From Strix aluco (Eukaryota > Chordata > Aves > Strigiformes > Strigidae): 64,000 nt of DNA. The DNA lies in assembly GCF_031877795.1 (NCBI RefSeq), contig NC_133932.1:25112180-25176179 (forward strand), given 5' to 3'. The notes under the pieces were generated by a model. That model saw only the letters and a program-made list of their open reading frames with translations, ran no database searches and was not told where the DNA came from. A program made the position numbers and the translations under genes. The stretch's first letter is position 1, and each line of letters opens with the position of its first letter. Shown piece by piece: positions 24,901-37,800 of this stretch.

Positions 24901-27900
24901 GTTTAATTTATATAATTCTTTCTTCATTATTCTGATATTGCATTGTTACACCTTACCAAAATGAATATTTTCATATAAAAATGAATATTTTCATATTAAA
25001 AAAAATATCCAGGTCCCACACAAGTTTGTTAAGTTGCACATACTTTTGGACGTTTTGCAGGCAAGAGGTCACATGCTAATAATTATGTTTATTAACCTCA
25101 GGAATATTACCATTGTAATCGAAATTGCACATTGCAAATCATTATTACTGTTTTGGAAAGTAAGTAATAGAATTGAGAGCTGTGTTAAGACAGTTCATAA
25201 AGGCAGTCACTCAGAAATGAATATACAGAATCGCAAAACAGCAGGCACCTTTAGCCAGGTAATAAATAAATACAGTGATTGAGCTTTACAGAGTGACTTA
25301 CACCTAACCTGAATAATATTTTTAAGCCTAATTCATAATATTTGTATTGGACAAAATAATTCAGTATAAATATAATGAAAAAAAAAATCAGGTCAGGAAA
25401 TTTAAAGCTACAGTGTTAGTAATGCAAAATTAAAATTAGTGCAAATTCATTTATTTTTGCCAGAAATTAGTCTATTAACTGGGATTAACTGTTTTGCTTT
25501 GAAATTAAAAAATAAATTGTATTAAAAAATAGTAAGTGCTCTGAAATATATGCTTACACTATTTGGTAAGCATTTTAAATCTTAATAGTACTGAAAAACT
25601 AAAATTGCTCTCATTGCTTTGGGTGTTAAGCACCAATCTTTTTCATGTTAAAAAAAGAACTGCAAGAGGGGAAAAACCCAGAAAAGCCCTACCTTCTGCG
25701 TGAGTAAATGCCTAGCCATCCTGAAGAAAGCCAAAGTCCTAGCATGCTGCCTAGAAGGGTAAATCCCAATCTGCACTTCGGGTTTATGAATTCACGACAG
25801 ACAGACAGACGGTTCTAAGCAGTCCTCAGTCCAGCATAATGCTTTGAGCTGCAGATGCCCATGATAGCAATTTCACATCTATTACGAAATTGGGATGATC
25901 CCTCAATTTCCATTTTCTTATTATCCTACTTCCAGACCAAGGGATTCTTGACTAATTTGGAAAGATGCTTTCTCTGTATGTCTCTGTATTTATATGATTA
26001 TTATCTCCTAAAACAGCTCAACAACTTGGTGGAAATGTATCTTCTTACCTTGTTGAAACACCAGAGAAATGCACTAGGATATTGTGCATCCTGCAAGTGT
26101 TGCCAGTTTGTTGCATCCAGGTTACAGAATAAGCTGCATTTATTCCTGCCTGTTTGCTACGCTCAAAATCTTGTTACAGGGAAAGTAAATACGTTTCATA
26201 CACAAGCAGGGTTTTTATTGTTACTCTAATTTGTCTTAACAGATTGATCAAAGAATAACCATTAGGCTGCTTACAGTTGTATTAACGCTTATGATTCAAA
26301 TCTTATACGGTTAAGATCATTATACACAAAGAGTCTAGTATATCCTTCTGCTGTATTTCTGGGTCCTAAGGTTCAGGCTTTGGTTCAGGATGGGGGATAA
26401 GAATTACAGCATCATAGTCCTTTTTTTGGGAAAACTGTGATGTCAATATACATGTTTCCTTAATCCTCGCTTTTGGGTCTGTCTGGAGTCTATATGTTTT
26501 ATAATATGCTCTATGTCCTGCTGCTTCTTTATAGGTTCACATTTCCACATTACTGCCTATAGTACATTTAACTAGATTATGTGTTAGATATGTTAGATAT
26601 GTGTTCATTGTTCTCTTTGTCATCCTTAAAACTATCTTGACCCTGCTCCTATAGTTGCATTCCTTTAATGACCATTAACTGACCATTGGTGACACATTTA
26701 TAGCTCTGCTGCCCCTGGTGTTATTCTGTGCCCACAGTTTTAACACCCCTGCTATCACCCCATACCAGTACTCCTCTACTCTTTGTTTTATTCTAGAGTC
26801 ATAAACAGTTCATTCTGCACTGAATAATGACTTGCTATTATGCCATACCGTTGTTCAGAAGCTAAAACATAGTAGGTAATAGTCACCAGATTGTTAGATA
26901 ATTGTTGTTACAATGAAACAAGACTAAATATGGCTCCTGCTAGGCCAAAACAAGTCCAGACAGAGCCTGATAGGTGTTGAGTTCTGTGTTATTATCTTAG
27001 CACAAAGCCCATTGCAAACAACACTGTACTTACTGGGCAACAAGGCTACAAACAAGCCTAATCCCAAAGCCCTAGTTTAAGGATCCATGCAAGTATGAAT
27101 GAAGTACCAACTTGTTGGTTAGCAGTGAAATATCTATAATACAGGACACAGAACCAAATATCCTGTTTAGTTATAGTATTGCAATGGTGGAATAAAGTTT
27201 TAAAGAAATAGAATAACAAAAGACATTGCTATGACCATACTTAACAAGAATCATCTTAAATACTCCAGTTTCTTAAGCTGCTTTGTTAGTTTCTGTGAGC
27301 TATCCCCAGACTGGCACACTAGAGAGAGCTCTTAGATCTCAACGTTTTCTACTTGAACTGTTAATGTTGGTTAGAGAAGCCATTTGGAACAGTTTCTTCT
27401 TTGGCCCACAATCAAAGGACCTGTTTTGTTTTTTCTTTTTTTTTTTTCTCTCTTACTTGTTTACCTACTCATCATTTTCCTGTGTGAGAGCACTGAGACA
27501 TTATATGGTGCCAAGAGGATTATGTAATCGCTTTCCCCCATTCTCCCTAAATTTACTTGATTAACATTTTTATTACATATCTTAATTAGTAGATTCCTAG
27601 CTTTAGGCTTCAGGCTGCTTTCTCTTCCTTACAGCATTCCTTGAATGCAGTGGTTTAATTTTGAAAATTCTGTAACATGGGAGATTTTAATGGTTTTAAA
27701 TATTTGGTTTGTTACAACTTTGTATATAGACTATCATAACACATTAAAAAGGATTTGAGAATTTGTTTCTGAGAAGGAACAACTTCTTCCTTTACACTCC
27801 ATTAGATTTCAGGAAACTCATTTATATGGGCAAAAATTAAAAATAAAAATTAGATGTCCGTAATGTGAAGGATTTAGAAACAGCTTTTGTCATTGGAAGA

Positions 27901-29240
27901 ATATGGTGACATATTCTTGCAAATATAAAAGAAAACAGAGGGCAGTATTTATCCCTTTTTAGCTCAAGAGTTGGAAGTGTAGGCATTTCTTTGTGTAGGT
28001 CATTTGAGGAATTGATCCAGAAAGCAGTGTCAAACCAATTCTAAATCTGCAGAAAGCACAGCTGGGGAGAGTGTGGTCTCTTCTTTTTATCCAATAGTTC
28101 AATGATTATAGAACTCATCTGTAAAATGATATTGCAGTTACTTGAACACATTTTCTACACTGCATGGAGTTTTCTGATCACCATATTGCAGCATATTTTG
28201 ATTCAGGGCTCTTGTGATCGGTCTTGTTGAATCCTTTGTGCTTTTTATAAAAAACTTAATTATTTTTGATGGATCAGAGACTTGAATCCTACCCTGACAA
28301 CAGTGCTATCAGTATGCTAGTTGTCATTCTTTCATTGTCTCTTTCTTCTTCCCCCAAATATTTCATGACTTGGAGGACAGGGGAACAGCTTCAAAAGGGT
28401 GCATCAGGGTATTTGAGGTGACTGGATTAGGTTGACTCCCAGCACATGGCGACTGTGTCCTCAATGAGGTTCCTTGTGGTAGGGAAGGACACTTCATTCC
28501 TAATATGTGGTTGCAAATTCCATCAGGAAGCAGGCTGACTACAAGCTGTCCAGTGCAATGCAGTTCTTGTGGATCAAGCTTAATGCTACCAGTGGCTTGT
28601 TAAATGTAATGAACAACGGTATTTCATGTTCCTTCTTTGTTTTTTTTTTTTTATGCTTTTTTTCAATGTACAGAAAATACACAACATAGTTTGTACCTGT
28701 ACTGTTTGGTGCACTGAAAAGGTCTTTTTCATATGTTTTCCCTTTCTAGATATAAGAAGCGGCATTTGCTTGCTATGGAGGTATGCAGCGAAACTATGTG
28801 CTGGGATCTGTAGGTGTGTGTGAGAGAAACCCCTTGTGTCTCTTGTTTCTTTCTGCACTACAAAGCAGGCAACAACAAATACAATTTATCCCCAAATCAC
28901 ATTAAGAGTAACTTCTCCTATCGTTATGCCTTTAAAGGAACTCTGGTCTTGGAACATATCTGGGGCTCTGCATATCTCTTATCCTAGGAACAATTTCTCC
29001 TTTGCTAAACTTTCTGGCTTGTTTTACATAAAAATGATCCCACAAGGATGGAATGAGGCCAAACGTTGCATTGGCCAAAATACGAGGTGATGAGTATAAT
29101 TGGGTTTTTATTTATTATGTGACTTGGCGTTATGATATCTGAGTTATCTACGCAGGCCTACACAAGCCATATAAGAAAATGAGCCTGCTAGATGGATTTT
29201 GTGCCTGGAATTAATCATCCATATGTTCCTTCCTTCCTAC
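21991..29240. other. AT-rich non-coding sequence, no gene found
   Basis: Very AT-rich, especially 24600-25650, with many short A and T runs and TAAA-type repeats (for example 22750-22770). No gene or RNA gene was seen. The 124-codon open stretch at 25855-26229 and the 93-codon stretch at 27283-27564 lack domains and run through simple T tracts, so they are treated as chance. A stretch at about 26230-27150 has a somewhat different texture but no identified family. Confidence 0.55.
24961..25000 (+). repeat. Tandem duplication of a 20-bp AT-rich unit
   Basis: Two adjacent 20-base copies at 24961-24980 and 24981-25000 differ at one position. Each begins with ATGAATATTTTCAT, which is itself nearly palindromic. 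Confidence 0.9.
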
Positions 29241-29306
29241 TCCCTCTCCCTCTCCCTCTCCCTCTCCCTCTCCCTCTCCCTCTCCCTCTCTTCTCCTCCT
29301 TCTTCC
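29241..29306 (+). repeat. (TCCCTC)n hexanucleotide microsatellite
   Basis: A perfect run of about 8.3 TCCCTC units (29241-29290) is followed by a degenerate pyrimidine-rich tail to 29306 and preceded by short TTCC repeats. The tract is entirely pyrimidine on the + strand. Open frames on both strands here only read serine/leucine or glycine/arginine repeats and are not genes. Confidence 0.95.
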
Positions 29307-30161
29307 CCACAGGATCCCATCTTGCATGCTTTGTGCCAGGCCAGTTTAAGTAGCCAGGTATGTATGCATGTTCGTAGTTGACTGGAGGGTGAAACACACA
29401 GGATTTATCCAGTCCATCCATCCCTTACCCTCTGTGCAAGGAAGCTTGTAACACCAGGCTATCTCTCCAGAGCCCAATTCCTGTGTTATGAAGAATTATT
29501 CTGATATCTTTCCAAAAGAGCACCTCCATTTTGAAGGCAAGGAATAGGCTTGCAATTCACTGAAGGTTTCAATTTTTAATTTACTCTCTGAATCTATTTT
29601 AGCTAAATGTTAGCAGTCTTGTTTTCCCCTTTGAGATACACTAGTGGTAAGCCCAGTTGCCAATCAGATCAGTTGGTCTGTGTTTTTACTGTCCTAGGAT
29701 GTCAGAATTGGGATTTTGGTTACACAGATCACACTATGAATTGTACTGTTTCCATTTCTTTGAATTTATCCCTGCTAGCCTGTCTAGATATTTCCAGTAT
29801 GTGTCATGGAAAATACCTTTCCATGCAAAACCAGAGGGAAGAATATAATGATTGCGAATCATTACAAAAGAAGTATTTCCATAAGTTACAATTTACTTTT
29901 TCAGCTAATTACACAGATCATGATAGTTTCAGGAGAGGAAATATTTGAAGTCTCTTGACCATGGAAGCCTGGGAATCAAACACATTGCATTTAATATTTA
30001 TTTTGGATCATGAAAAGTGCAAAATTCTTTTGTATGTGTATTTTCTTGCATGAACTCAGAAACACACATTCAATAAATTCTACAGAAGTGTTATGTTGGG
30101 AAATAATATATTCACAGGATTAATAATACCAAATATTAGTTCTATTTATAAAACCTGTGAT

Positions 30162-30181
30162 ATTTAATTATTCAATTAAAT
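30162..30181. repeat. Perfect 8-bp inverted repeat, AT-only arms
   Basis: Arms ATTTAATT (30162-30169) and AATTAAAT (30174-30181) flank a 4-base loop ATTC. The arms contain TTAATT/AATTAA homeodomain-type cores, so the site could be a paired binding site. A chance hairpin in AT-rich DNA is also likely. Confidence 0.8.
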
Positions 30182-30585
30182 CTCTTTTCTTTGCATGTAG
30201 TTTGTGAGAATGCTGTGACTTGCAAAATCGATTTGGCTATTCAGAGTAAATCTGTCTCTTCAGACTGCTTAAATATTCAGTATTCACAGTGTATCTACTA
30301 CTTTTTCCGAATTCCTGGATTTAACAAACGTCGTTTGTGAACCTGCTGTGTAAAGAATAATATTGTACACACTACAACAAATATAATTATACTGGTAAAA
30401 GTAGTGATGCAGCTACAGTCCTGTGAAAATGCATCATACTAACAGCATTAATTCCTTGCTCCTCAGAGGAATAGTATTGCTGATAAAACTATCAACCTAG
30501 TTATAAGTGCAAAACATTTCTCTGTCTACAAGACCTTACTATCAGAATCCTGATGTGAATATTTGGTTTTGTAAAATGGTTCTAA

Positions 30586-30609
30586 ATTCAATAAATATAA
30601 TTATTGAAT
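30586..30609. repeat. Perfect 9-bp inverted repeat
   Basis: Arms ATTCAATAA (30586-30594) and TTATTGAAT (30601-30609) flank a 6-base loop. It is the longer of two perfect AT-rich inverted repeats within 450 bases. Confidence 0.85.
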
Positions 30610-33600
30610 ACAGTATGTAGCTGTTCAGAACTAGGAAATGGGAAAAGTGTTTCAATGAGTATCCTTGCTCATGGTTTCCAAAGATGTTATTCCCAGAAAA
30701 TTTGTTCACTAGACCTTCCTACAAAGTAAGTACAAATTAGTGGAATCAAAATAAATCAGTTTAGAATGTGTTTTGTTTTCTCTACCCTGATTTTTTTATT
30801 GCTTGTAGCTGAGTCTTCTCAGCTCCATTGGAAATACATGACATTACTTAGAAACCTGCACGTTTCCTTTTCTACTGTTTTGTTAACACTTTGTTCGGTA
30901 ATTTAATGTAATTTACAGAATTGTGCAATGAATAACTAGTGACTTTACAACATTATCCTAATAAGTAATGAAAATAGCCATCAATCAAGGAAAGAAAATT
31001 GAACTATTTATAAAAGTTGTTGCTAAGGCTGTGGAAGAGCCATGGACTATGCAGTAAACCAGTACTTTCCTGAAAAATTCTCATCTCTGGGAAAAATAAA
31101 GCTGTTATTCTTACATAAACAGAGAAAATAGCATTGTTAGTATTTATCAAAATGTCTGCTACTAAAGTATTTTTTATGTCAGTCATCAGTAGGTAATTGC
31201 TTTCCACTCAATAATGGTGTTGCCTTCAGTCTTTTGGCCTCACATAGTTGTATTCAACAGTTTGGAATTTGTCAATTCAAATAACTAACAATAAGAACAC
31301 ACTTATACAGATATTTGTGTGTATATTTATAGATACATATACAAATACATGTATTTTTATAGCTTGTATGGATGTGGCTTATGAAGTTCCATTAAATGAC
31401 CACTGGCTATATGATATTTAAGATGTTAAAATATAAAGTAACAGCCAACTCCAATGAAAACAAAAAATTCAATACCGTTCTGTTCTGTAGTATCTCATAC
31501 TGGTGGCAGGGAAAGACCAGGTTATACTGAATACACACTGAAAAACTCTTCTCATGGAGTCCCAAGGCTTAATTATCATTATTCACAATATAAGGTCATA
31601 TTCAATGGGAGCAAGTGTGGCAGAACTTGCCCTGAATTAAACTAAAAACAGAGGTCCAGTTTTTCAGTACAGTTTCCTACTGACTTCAATGGAGAACTCT
31701 GTTTAAAAAAAATGGCACCCTATGGCCCTATGCTATTTCTCACATACAGCGCAACTTCAGAAACCTATAGAGCTCTGGTTATTTGTAAAGATCTAGTCAT
31801 CTGAAATCAGTAAAGTCCAGTGTAGAAATGTGTGCCTTATCATTAATTTGAGCCAGCTTTTTCTGTTAACTCATGAACTGCATATTAAAATGTAATAGAT
31901 CTCTAGCTTTATCAAATTAAAAAGGAAGCCACTGGGAATCTAGCCCATAACAACTTAAACACAGATTATACTGCAGCCTCTGTAGACACCCACAGCACTA
32001 GAGGCTAAACGAAGTTTTCTAATGCACTGTACAATTTTAGTCCCAACAGATAAGCTAAAAATAAAACTGTCGAAATATCTTGCTACTTGCCACAAAGTGT
32101 TGCAGTCATTTCAGTAGTAGGGCTGAGGGTAAAGGCATCCAGGCCTGATCCCTAACCCAGTGATGACAATGAGATTTTGCATATTACTTTGATTACACTT
32201 TATGGCTGAAATTATGTGGAAATACCAGTACAGCTCATCAGCATTTTTACTGGAAAAGGACAAGGAAGACAAAGAAAGAAGGGAAACAGGGAGGGAGAAG
32301 TACAATTATTGACTTTGAACAAAGAATTCTGAAACTGTCTAAAAAAATCGTTATTGGAAGACTGAGTAAAATTATGATTTTTAAGAACTGAAAACAATGA
32401 ATATATTTTACCTTCTTTTATTTCAGAAAAATATAATATAAAGCAATCAAGTCCATGTAAAGTCATGTGACATTGAACCAACCATGTCATTTCACATTTT
32501 GTATTATTAAAAATATACGGAAATATCCACCAGTCAATAGTATCATGAACTGCAAGAGGTCTGGATAAAGGATTTTTGGGCACAGATCAGAGAGAACATG
32601 AATTGACTGAAAATTCATTTGTCCAACAACAATGTATAATGGAAGTAACCCAGGTAGTTTTGAACCTTGGTGGAAAAAAAGGGAGTACAGGTGGAAAAGC
32701 TAAATCTGACAGATATTCCAGACTAGTAAAATAGATATTTAGTGCACAGATTCTTGAGGTGTACTGAGATTGACGTCTGATCAGCTCATTGTTATTTGAT
32801 GAGAACTAGATCCAGGAAAGAGTTTGTGTACCTAAAAGTTAGCTTCTTCAGAAAGGGAGGACAAATATTTCCTCATCTTTATTTTAAAATTCTTCTTGTA
32901 AACAAAGAAAAATTCTTTGATTAAGAGAAAGTAAAGAAAATAACTGTAGGTGTCCTAGAGCAAACAAAGAGGCAAGAGGAACCTGTCTGTTTAACTTAAC
33001 ATCATTCATCAGGAAGAAGGAGGACATCTTTTCTGTTTGTCCTTTAGCCCAGCAGGCTTGTCCATTGTCAGTGTTTGATCTCTAGTACCACCACAGCTTT
33101 ATCTAAAAACACTTTGGTGAACACATTCAGGCAGGTCTGGAAAATAAAATAAATAACCAACAGGATTACAAATGCTGATAATTCTTGGCATAGTACAGTT
33201 AAAAGCAAATTGTCGTAACTATTATTTGATAATAACACTAGATTATTAGATATTGTTACACTTGATCAAGAACATCATAATATGTGTCCAGTCCTCAGTG
33301 AGATATATTAGAAAAATAGGCATGGTAAGAACTTTAGAAATTAGGACATGCCTGTCCCTGCAAACATAATTTTCAATAGGGTAGACTGTAAAACTTCGCT
33401 GAAGTTCACTTCACTGATCTTACCAGTTAAAAATAATAGCAATAGACTGAAAGTCTGAATCCCACTTGTTAAACTTGTTTATTTAAGTAAACTTTTTCCA
33501 AGCATTTTGCTCAGTTAACCCACTACTTTTTCCACTTTCAAACTTCAACCAAAAGACAAAGCTCTCCACATCATCTGGAAGCTGTCTTCTAATATTCAGC

Positions 33601-33639
33601 CTTTGCTGCAATATTTCCCTGAAAAGGGCTGTCACCTAC

Positions 33640-33995
33640 ACTGTAAATCCTTTTTACTCCAAATCACTAAGTTCACTGAATGCACATAACTCCAATTAAC
33701 TGCAGCCCGCTGGCTCAAAAGCAATTTGGTCTTTCATTAATTACTCAGGTAAACACAGGAAAAGCTCTTTTAGTTTGACTGAATTCACAGAACAAACAAA
33801 CTCCCCCACCTTTGATGATCTAAGACAATCTTGTCTTTTGATGCTTATCACTTAGTTGTTCAATAAAATGTAATTAAAACCAAAACCAACATCCCCCTAT
33901 CACCAACCCTGAGTTACAGTTAATTGTCAGGCTTTCAAACTTGCTCTCACAGTGCAAAGCTTATTGCACTTTAGGTCACAAGACTATTTGTTTAA
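33640..33995. promoter_or_regulatory. Candidate conserved enhancer-like element (tentative)
   Basis: A repeat-free stretch unusually dense in developmental-type binding cores: a CATTAATTAC homeodomain core near 33735, a GTAAACA forkhead core near 33750, CTTTGAT (TCF/LEF-like) near 33812 and a TTAATTG core near 33920. It ends in a perfect 7-bp inverted repeat, AGTGCAA (33951-33957) and TTGCACT (33964-33970), followed by AGGTCA, a nuclear-receptor half-site, near 33973. Such cores are short and occur by chance in AT-rich DNA, so only conservation or chromatin data would make the call firm. Confidence 0.25.
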
Positions 33996-34659
33996 TCTCT
34001 TTCCTTGTGGATTGACTCTCCCGAGTCTCACAATGCGATTTCAGGAGGTGAAACTCAGTTACAGCTGCTTGGAGGTTTTTCTCACTTGGTTCTGTATAGA
34101 ATATATGCAAAAGTGAAAACTTTATGCATGTTTTTATTCAAAGGCATAAATCAGCTCTTCTAGAAATCCAGAACTATTTATGATGCTTAACAAGTCATTT
34201 GATCAATTCATTCTGCCTTGCAAGATGGAAAAAAAAAAACCAAAACTATTACTATTTATCTTAATTTAAGGTTAATTCAAATTTCACATAGAATAAGAAG
34301 AGGGGTGGAGGCCATTAGAAAGTGTATAAATATAAAAATCCAAGTAAATCTAATCTAGTAAATGCAAAACCACCGGAAGATAACTGAAGTATCCAGAGTG
34401 ATCATGCCAAGGAGCAAATCTGAAGCTACTAAGGGCTTCAGAGACTAAATTGAGCAGTGATATGGGCATGCAAGAAGTAATTATAAAAATTAATGGACTG
34501 TTATTCATCTAGTTTTTTTAATGTTAATGAACAAATTAGTCTTGCATGTGAGTATACCACATCTGTTTGTGCCTACATACACAGAGAAACACATCCACAT
34601 GTCACGCAAGCTGGCTTGATTGCACTTTGCAGGACATATTTGTATACATTTTATCACCA

Positions 34660-34830
34660 TTTCTGTAAACAGCAGCTTCTTTCAGTATGTTCCATGCTCT
34701 CTGCCTGGGTCTTAATGGAAGTGTTAATTAGAAGCGCAGTAGGAAAACAATTTATGCTTCTAAACATGTCTTGTGTATGGAGTTTGAGTAATGAGAAAAA
34801 ACAGGCCAGAACATTTGTATGAACAGATAC
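34660..34830. other. Possible conserved non-coding element (tentative)
   Basis: A non-repetitive stretch with a GTTAATTAGAAGC homeodomain-like core near 34724 and texture like conserved non-coding DNA. It lies inside a 109-codon open frame (34493-34822) that shows no protein domain or splice signals, so a coding role is unlikely. Confidence 0.18.
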
Positions 34831-37800
34831 TAATTACTGTTTCTGAGTCTAACATGCTCGCTATTATTGCCAAGAGTACGGCACAGAACTATGAAGACAG
34901 ATAATGAAAGATTTTAAATAAAAGGGCCAAAGTCCCCAGTTTCCATAAAAGTAATTTTACATGTTTAGTTGAAGGTAGAACGACGGTTTACTTTCATAAA
35001 ACTTCATTCTGCAGTGTCTTTAAATTGCTTCATGTTCAGTATCTACTGAAGTCTCTTACCTTAATGAAATTCTTAGAAATTTCTCTCAGGATTTTACCTC
35101 ATCATAACTATTCTGCCTCAAAAATAGTTTGCATGTATCCAAGCGTATCCTTTCGCTGTCAAAAATCAGGTTCATAAGCACTCAGGAAAAAATTCTGCAC
35201 TGTCTTATATTCCTGGAATTAACTGAGAATTTATCAGGAAAGAGATGGTGATAGAAGGATAGACTTTCGTATGATTAGCTAGAGAACTTACAATGACATG
35301 TTTATAGTGATGGATGGTTAACTTCATAAACCAAAGAGTGTTTAAACCTGATGGTTGATGAATAACAATATCAGAATCCCAGAAGGGGGAGGAAAAGGGA
35401 ACAATAAGGAAAATGTAAAAGGGAACTATTGATAAGTGGCAAAAAATAAAGGACAGTAGGAAATAAAAGGCACTAACACTGCATGTGGCTTCTTATTGCT
35501 TGGAAAATGATAGAATAAATACTGAGGCTAATGAAGAGTATAGTTTGATTATTTACCACCTGGTTTCATTTCTTTTTTTACTGGAGTTCATTGTACTTCA
35601 TATATCACACACAGCTGTAATGGAACAGTAAGTATATAATTTTCTGCTGCTTAAGTACACTATTCACTGTAAATTGAAAACTTTCAGCTTGCTTTAACTT
35701 TCCGTACAGCCAGACAAAGTGATCAGCACTTCAGTCATCCAGGGGTATCGTGGGTTCCTTTGGAATGATATTCAGTTTTCTAGTGCCTGTAAACTGCTTT
35801 TATGGGGTGGGGTGATACAGGCGTTATTCTCTTTCCTCAGAAGTGTAGTCAAATAAATGAGTTTTTAGAGCTAAGAGTAATAGGAATTGCCCTTAATTTT
35901 TGTTGTGATCCTTACCGTATTTTTGTAGGGTGTAATAGGCATCATCACAAAGGTCTAGCTAAAAGTGAAATAAAATTTAAGAGATGGAAGCAGTGTTTGT
36001 CTATATATATGTGTACATATACATATACATATTCATATATAATGAAGAATGCACACTAAAGTATTGTTAATAACTGTACACACAACTCTTTTCTGTTTAG
36101 ATATTTTTCAAATTTGCTCACTGTCCTGTTAACATGGAAGTCAACAGTGAAACCATTGGCCAGATTTGAACCAACTGAAACATCTTCTAAGGCTCCACTA
36201 AGGACTTTGTTCTTGCTTGCAAGGAAACTAGATGAACGTAAAACTTGGAATATTGCATATGGATTTCACAGTCAGTGAAATGAATGGTGCTTGAATGGTA
36301 AGACAAAAAATTTGAGGTTAGAGTTCCTGGAATATTTGATTTCATAACAAAACTTCAAAGGGAAGTCTGAGTTCTGACAATACATTGAAAAATGGAGAGT
36401 AACAAAGGAGGTATTTCAGGGTCAAATTCTGAAAAAAACTGATCAATCCTTGCTTGAAGCCACATATAATGTCATTTTCTGATGATGATGGTAGAGCTTG
36501 CCAGTTTGGGAGAATTCCCATACCCTACTATGCATAAGTGCTTATGGTTTTTAAAGTGTCCTCTTTCATTTTCCAATGGCGATGAAAGATAACAAACAGA
36601 TGACAGAAGCAGGTGGACACTGTCAACAGTAACTTCTAAAAAACAACTATCAAGCTGTGTGGTGTGAAGAAAGACAGAAGATAGGTGAAAAAAAAACCAA
36701 AAAAAAAGAAAATGAGAGTGTTAAATGGAAGAAAAGGTGAGAAAAAAGGGTGAACACAGGAGAGTAAGTAGAACATGAAATATTGAATGCCAGAGTCACG
36801 AACAAGAATTTTACATCCTCTGCATTGGCCAGACCTTCCAGTTTCTGGCCCCATGCTTTGGGTCTTTCACATCAAAATTTTAATTTTTTTGTGAACTATT
36901 CAAAAACAGAAATTAATCTCACCCCATTGTTGGTGGCACTGATAAGGTAGAATGCTACACCAGTACTAGTCACCTGTGTTTCCCCTCTAGTAAGTGAAGA
37001 GAAATGGACATTTTTAAGGCATGAGTCATCTGACCTATTTTAAGCATTTACATTAGCATGAGACCAATTGTGGCATGGAAGTGCTTGCTTTTCTCCATTG
37101 CCTGGACATTTCTCACATTACAACTTCAGGTACTAGCATATACAATAGATCAGATTACTTAGCTCTTTTGTAACTTTGCATTTAAACAGTCTGGTGGCTT
37201 GTAATAGTTGACAGTGAGTAGATGAGGGATTTGGTTCACTGTCAACATTTTTTAAAACCGGTACAGTCCCAAGTTATTTTTGGTTGTTTCATTTTCTGAG
37301 CGAAATGAAACACTAAAAATAAAGATATGTTTAAGGTGCACCAAAATATTTTACACATTCTAAAATAAATCTTTTGGTTTTAACTTTTATCAACTCTTAC
37401 AAATATTTTTATGACACCTCTAAAATATATTAAAAAATCAAATCTTTTGAAAATTGAAGAGACGTTCCATTGCCTTTTGAAATGTTATCTTTGTTCTTTG
37501 AAACTGTTTGGTAAATTTGACTTAATTTTTGTCTGGGCTTAAAAAGTATTTTTGACTAGTGAAATATGCAGGGAAAAAAAAAAAAGTTTGACCAGCTCTA
37601 ATGTCCAGATTGTGTTTCTTTTTGCAAAGCTTGATTCTTTTTTTAAAAACTCTCAATTGTATGTCTGTGAAATGATTACTTGCCCTTTCTATGAGTCATG
37701 GCCAAGTACTGTACACCAATTTGCCTGTGCAATAGCTGGCAGCCAACTGCAGAATGCGTCTGTCTTCTGTATGGGGTCCAGAGGCCTGCTAGGCGGGTTG

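Larger units (their letters stand above)
29307..33639. other. AT-rich non-coding sequence, no gene found
   Basis: No gene or named repeat. The longest open frames are 113 codons (29607-29948, + strand) and 123 codons (32212-32583, - strand), without recognisable domains. An alternating TA/CA stretch lies at 31311-31361. Two perfect AT-rich inverted repeats are listed separately. Confidence 0.55.

Noticed and set aside
25798-25812. Short CAGA repeat considered as a microsatellite
   Set aside because: Only about three units, within chance expectation.
25855-26229. 124-codon + frame
   Set aside because: Composition is that of translated AT-rich DNA (Leu, Tyr, Ile). No domain and no flanking exon signals.
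29215-29421. Arg/Gly-rich 68-codon - frame
   Set aside because: It is the translation of the TCCCTC microsatellite.
32212-32583. 123-codon - frame
   Set aside because: Phe/Ser/Leu-rich low-complexity reading of AT-rich DNA with no domain.
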